A DNA stretch of 64,000 bases from Streptomyces sp. NBC_00654. Lineage in GTDB: Bacteria > Actinomycetota > Actinomycetes > Streptomycetales > Streptomycetaceae. Made by a program: the position numbers and the translations under genes. Shown here piece after piece: positions 60,507-64,000 of the stretch; position 1 is the first letter of the stretch, and every line of letters starts with the position of its first letter. The DNA lies in NCBI RefSeq assembly GCF_026341775.1, contig NZ_JAPEOB010000003.1, forward strand, positions 930,001 to 994,000, given 5' to 3'. The notes below the pieces were generated by a model. It worked only from the letters and a program-made list of their open reading frames with translations. It ran no database searches and was not told the DNA's origin.

Positions 60507-61082
60507 ATGGCAGTAAGCCTGTCCAAGGGCGGCAACGTCTCGCTCACCAAGGAGGCACCGGGCCTTACCGCCGTCACGGTCGGCCTCGGCTGGGACGTCC
60601 GCACCACCACCGGCACCGACTTCGACCTCGACGCCTCGGCGATCGCGGTCAACCCGGCGGGGAAGGTCGTCTCCGACGGCCACTTCGTCTTCTTCAACAA
60701 CAAGTCGACGCCGGACCAGACCATCGTCCACACCGGTGACAACGTCACGGGCCAGGGCGAGGGCGACGACGAGCAGATCAACGTCAACCTGGCGGGTCTG
60801 CCGGCCGACGTGGACAAGATCGTCTTCCCGGTCTCCATCTACGACGCCGAGAACCGCAGCCAGAATTTCGGCCAGGTCCGCAACGCGTTCATCCGCATCA
60901 TCAACCAGGCCGGCGGCACCGAGATCGCCCGCTACGACCTGAGCGAGGACGCCGCCACCGAGACCGCCATGGTCTTCGGCGAGCTCTACCGCAACGGTGC
61001 CGAGTGGAAGTTCCGCGCCGTCGGCCAGGGCTACGCCTCCGGCCTGCGCGGTATCGCCCAGGACTTCGGCGTCAACCTCTGA
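60507..61082 (+). CDS. terD: TerD family protein
   Basis: Product of 191 residues, the standard length. Ca-binding pattern: [12 protein letters not shown], then the DFDLDASAI and [22 protein letters not shown] segments, [11 protein letters not shown] and [23 protein letters not shown] is placed before the ATG at 60507. Streptomyces have many TerD paralogues linked to stress response and development. Confidence 0.96.
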   Translation: MAVSLSKGGNVSLTKEAPGLTAVTVGLGWDVRTTTGTDFDLDASAIAVNPAGKVVSDGHFVFFNNKSTPDQTIVHTGDNVTGQGEGDDEQINVNLAGLPADVDKIVFPVSIYDAENRSQNFGQVRNAFIRIINQAGGTEIARYDLSEDAATETAMVFGELYRNGAEWKFRAVGQGYASGLRGIAQDFGVNL

Positions 61083-61099
61083 CGCGTTCCTGACCATTC

Positions 61100-61141
61100 C
61101 ACGGGAGCCCCCGGCCACCACCCCGGCCGGGGGCTCCCGTG
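61100..61141 (+). terminator. terD terminator
   Basis: CACGGGAGCCCCCGGCC (61100-61116) pairs exactly with 61125-61141 over 17 bp, loop ACCACCCC, 17 bases past the terD stop. Confidence 0.92.
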
Positions 61142-61249
61142 CGCCGTCGGTGCCGGCGGCGGGGGCGCGTGCCATCGACGCCGGCGGGGAAAGCGCGTGA
61201 CGTCGGCGACGACGGCGGGAGCCCGTGGGCGGCGCGTAGGGTGCGCCGC

Positions 61250-61786
61250 ATGATCATCGAACCGCTGGGTCTCGGCGCGGGGCCCCACGACATCCCCGGT
61301 CCGCTGCTCACCGAACTCACCGCGCTCTACGCGTCCAACCGGGCGTTCCAGCAGTTGAGCGGCGACTTCCCGGACCCGGACGACATCCGCCCCGAGCAGG
61401 TCGCCGCCGCACTCGCGGACGAACTGGCCCACCCCGACGCCGAGGTGCTGCTCGCCCGCGCGGAAGGCGCCCTCGTCGGCGTCGCCGTGACGCTCGCCCA
61501 CCATCCGGACCCGGCCGACCCGGACCCGTGGATCGGGCTCCTGATGGTCGACGCCGGGCAGCACCGCTCCGGGTACGGGCGCCAGTTGGCCCGGCTCGTC
61601 GAGGACCGCTTCCGCGCGGCGGGGCGCGACGGCGTACGGATCGCGGTCCTGGAGAACAACCCCCGGGCGCTCGCCTACTGGACCGCGCTCGGCTACGAAG
61701 TCATCGGTCATCGGCCGGACCGTCAACTGGGCCGCCCCTGCACGATCCTGCGCACATCGCTGCACCCTCCCAAGTCCACCGAATAA
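61250..61786 (+). CDS. GNAT family acetyltransferase
   Basis: Product of 178 residues. The acetyl-CoA signature appears as GLLMVDAGQHRSGYGRQLARLV, and the C-terminal IAVLENNPRALAYWTALGYEVIG is typical. TAGGGT lies 7 bases before the ATG and there is no ribosome-binding site, so a leaderless mRNA is likely. Substrate unknown. Confidence 0.92.
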   Translation: MIIEPLGLGAGPHDIPGPLLTELTALYASNRAFQQLSGDFPDPDDIRPEQVAAALADELAHPDAEVLLARAEGALVGVAVTLAHHPDPADPDPWIGLLMVDAGQHRSGYGRQLARLVEDRFRAAGRDGVRIAVLENNPRALAYWTALGYEVIGHRPDRQLGRPCTILRTSLHPPKSTE

Positions 61787-61925
61787 CGGACACACAGGTA
61801 CCCCAGTCGGACAAGAACTGGTCAAAAACTTGTGAGGCAATTGTCAGCACACCGTCAAAGACGGTCATTCGGTGGCACGCTCTCCGCTCGTAGTCCCCCC
61901 ACAGGACGACCAACGGAGAACACAC

Positions 61926-63509
61926 ATGAACCCCCACATGAACACCCGTCGTGCCGCGGCACTCGCGGCGGTCGCCGCCATGGTGGTCGCGGGCGTGCAG
62001 GCAGGTTCGGCCGTCGCCACTCCCGGCGACAGCGACTCCTCGTCGCGTACGGCCTCCGTCTCCGCCTCCGCGCTCGGCGTGAACACCGCGGCGCAGCGCG
62101 GCACGGCCATCAAGTCCGCCCAGGCGGACGCGGCTTCGGCGGCCGAGGCCCTCGGACTGGGCGGCCGGGAAAAGCTGATCGTCCGTGATGTGATCAAGGA
62201 CGCCCAGGGCACGGTGCACACCCGCTACGAGCGCACCTACGCCGGACTGCCGGTCCTCGGCGGCGACCTGGTCACCCACGTCGCGGGCAACGGCAAGCTC
62301 AAGAGCGTCGACAAGGCGACCAAGGCGCCGATATCGGTGCCGTCGACCACGCCGAAGGTGAAGAGCGCCGCAGCCGCGCGCAAGGTGATCTTCGCGGGCA
62401 GCGGCAAGCCCGTCCTCGCGTTCGAGACCGTGAAGACCGGTGTGCAGAAGGACGGCACGCCCAGCAAGCTGCACATCATCACGGACGCCATCACCGGCAA
62501 GAAGCTGCACTCCTTCGAGGCCATCGAGACCGGCACCGGAAACAGCCAGTACAGCGGTGAGGTCGAACTGACCACCACCCAGGGCGACTCCGGTTTCGAG
62601 CTCACCGACGGCGAGCGCGGCGGCCACAAGACGTACGACCTCAACCAGGGCGAGAGCGGCACCGGCGACCTCGTCACCGACGACGACGACACCTGGGGCG
62701 ACGGCACCGGCAACGACCGCCAGACCGCCGCGGTCGACGCCCACTACGGCGCCGCGAAGACCTGGGACTTCTACAAGACCGCGCTCGGCCGCGACGGCAT
62801 CGCGGGCGACGGCAAGGCCGCCTACTCCCGGGTCCACTACGGCGACGCGTACGTCAACGCGTTCTGGGACGACAGCTGCTTCTGCATGACGTACGGCGAC
62901 GGGGCCGACAACAAGAGCGCCCTCACCGCCATCGATGTCGCCGGTCACGAGATGAGCCACGGTCTGACCGCGGCCACCGCCAACCTGGACTACTTCGGCG
63001 AGTCCGGCGGCCTCAACGAAGCGACCAGCGACATCCTCGGCACCTCGGTGGAGTTCTTCGCGGACAACACCACGGACGCCGGGGACTACCTCATCGGCGA
63101 GAAGATCGACATCAACGGCGACGGCACCCCGCTGCGCTACATGGACAAGCCCAGCAAGGACGGCGGCTCGGCCGACTACTGGGACGCCGGCGTCGGTGAC
63201 CTGGACGTGCACTACTCGTCCGGTGTCGCGAACCACTTCTTCTACCTGCTGTCCGAGGGCAGCGGCGCCAAGACGATCAACGGCGTCGACTACGACTCCC
63301 CGACCGCCGACGGCTCGACGGTCACCGGTATCGGGCGCGAGAAGGCCTACCAGATCTGGTACAAGGCCCTTTCCGTCTACATGACGTCCTCCACCGACTA
63401 CGCGGGCGCGCGCGTCGCGACCGAGAAGGCGGCGACCGACCTGTTCGGCGCGGACAGCGCCGAGCTCAAGGCCGTGGGCGACGCGTGGACCGGCGTCAAC
63501 GTCAAGTGA
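61926..63509 (+). CDS. Secreted M4 family (thermolysin-like) metalloprotease
   Basis: Product of 527 residues, GGAGA 7 bases before the ATG. Signal peptide to about residue 31 (AGSAVATPG), an FTP/PepSY-type propeptide (~60-215) and the M4 catalytic domain with HEMSH (H341, E342, H345), zinc ligand E365 in GGLNEATSD and His near YSSGVANHFFYLLSEG. Secreted neutral protease, activated by propeptide removal. An ACCGTC-AAA-GACGGT hairpin (61851-61865) lies upstream. Confidence 0.96.
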   Translation: MNPHMNTRRAAALAAVAAMVVAGVQAGSAVATPGDSDSSSRTASVSASALGVNTAAQRGTAIKSAQADAASAAEALGLGGREKLIVRDVIKDAQGTVHTRYERTYAGLPVLGGDLVTHVAGNGKLKSVDKATKAPISVPSTTPKVKSAAAARKVIFAGSGKPVLAFETVKTGVQKDGTPSKLHIITDAITGKKLHSFEAIETGTGNSQYSGEVELTTTQGDSGFELTDGERGGHKTYDLNQGESGTGDLVTDDDDTWGDGTGNDRQTAAVDAHYGAAKTWDFYKTALGRDGIAGDGKAAYSRVHYGDAYVNAFWDDSCFCMTYGDGADNKSALTAIDVAGHEMSHGLTAATANLDYFGESGGLNEATSDILGTSVEFFADNTTDAGDYLIGEKIDINGDGTPLRYMDKPSKDGGSADYWDAGVGDLDVHYSSGVANHFFYLLSEGSGAKTINGVDYDSPTADGSTVTGIGREKAYQIWYKALSVYMTSSTDYAGARVATEKAATDLFGADSAELKAVGDAWTGVNVK

Positions 63510-63567
63510 AGTGAAGCGGGACGGTCAGCGGCTGTTCCACGGCTGCTGAGTGAGTGACATGCGGTGG

Positions 63568-63596
63568 GAGCCGGTCAGCCCTCGGGCGGCCGGCTC
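63568..63596. terminator. Possible bidirectional hairpin between M4 and M1 genes
   Basis: GAGCCGG (63568-63574) pairs with CCGGCTC (63590-63596). It overlaps the stop region of the convergent M1 peptidase gene and could end both transcripts. Confidence 0.35.
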
Positions 63597-64000
63597 TCGC
63601 CGTACAGCCAGGTGTCCCACAGCTCCGTCAGGTCCTGGCCGCTCTCCTCCTCCACGTACGCGGTGAAGTCCTCGGTGGAGGCGTTGCCGTGCCGGTGGGC
63701 CTTCGCCCACCCGGCGATCAGGTCGAAGAACGCCTCGTCGTCGTCCAGGGCCAGCCGGATCTCATGGATGACCATCGCCCCGCGCCCGTACACCGGCGGC
63801 TCGGAGAGATCGGCGGCGGACGGCGGTTCGGCGGGCGGGAAGGCCCAGTTGTCGTCGTCCTCGAAGGCCTCGTCGAAGCTGTCCTGAGCCGGGATGTCCT
63901 CGTAGTCCTCCAGCCAGATCCACTCCGCGTACGTCGCGAAGCCCTCGTTCAGCCACATGTCCTGCCAGGTCCGGGGCGTGACGGAGTTCCCGAACCACTG
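63575..64000 (-). CDS. M1 family aminopeptidase, C-terminal part, start outside window
   Basis: The frame is open to the window edge and reads HQ-type end of the zinc motif: [29 protein letters not shown]. Its Glu (WLNEG) is the third zinc ligand after an HExxH that must lie just beyond 64000. The remaining ~120 residues are the helical end ([32 protein letters not shown], then [15 protein letters not shown]). Gluzincin of the PepN-like group, probably secreted in this context. Confidence 0.9.
   Translation of the reverse strand, partial: QWFGNSVTPRTWQDMWLNEGFATYAEWIWLEDYEDIPAQDSFDEAFEDDDNWAFPPAEPPSAADLSEPPVYGRGAMVIHEIRLALDDDEAFFDLIAGWAKAHRHGNASTEDFTAYVEEESGQDLTELWDTWLYGESRPPEG

Overview
The window is chromosomal DNA of an actinomycete, almost certainly a Streptomyces. 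GC is very high with strong G/C bias at third codon positions, GTG starts are common, and the gene content is typical of the genus (XRE-DUF5753/DUF397/ATPase module, DUF3263, CdgB-type GGDEF protein, TerD, GpgS). From memory, the order TerD, CdgB, nagA/nagK, otsB/otsA, thrC, cold-shock protein, GroEL, MurQ resembles the S. coelicolor segment around SCO4277-SCO4308. No rRNA, tRNA, CRISPR array or replication origin was seen.

Layout. 1-7 kb: a helicase-associated protein cut by the window edge, an XPB-type helicase and a HelD-like RNA polymerase helicase. 7-14 kb: cutC and copA diverge from a region carrying a DasR-like box and a CsoR-like box; then pxpABC (5-oxoprolinase) and a divergent GntR regulator. 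14-16.3 kb: an unrecognised three-gene operon (soluble protein, membrane protein, solute-binding lipoprotein) whose first two products share a short motif. 16.4-21.8 kb: HD hydrolase, MFS exporter, DUF4031, VapBC-like pair, ATPase/XRE/DUF397 module. 21.9-30.4 kb: an accessory island with SseB-like and T7SS-linked genes, a 1569-residue RHS toxin ending in an HExxH domain, its probable immunity protein, and two decayed insertion sequences. 30.4-34 kb: murR-murQ-PTS EIIBC. 34-39 kb: mostly small hypothetical genes. 39-46 kb: ABC exporter, groEL with CIRCE, a cold-shock gene, and thrC-moaD behind an S-box (SAM-I) riboswitch. 46-50 kb: gpgS, otsA, otsB and a DUF3263 protein. 50-56 kb: sugar-binding lipoprotein, nagK-nagA, and tagatose/fructose-type kinase and aldolase genes. 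56-64 kb: CBM-like membrane protein, CdgB-type GGDEF protein, flavin reductase, ArfB, TerD, GNAT, M4 protease, and the end of an M1 peptidase.

How the parts connect. Amino-sugar metabolism recurs: MurNAc uptake and cleavage (murR-murQ-EIIBC), GlcNAc use (nagKA with a dre site), and a cutC gene with a dre site 15/16 identical to the nagK one. Compatible-solute synthesis is clustered (gpgS, otsA, otsB). The thrC-moaD operon appears to be under SAM control. A further theme is minisatellite expansion: exact tandem repeats of 9-39 bp sit at gene 3' ends, often including the stop codon, and inside genes as low-complexity linkers.
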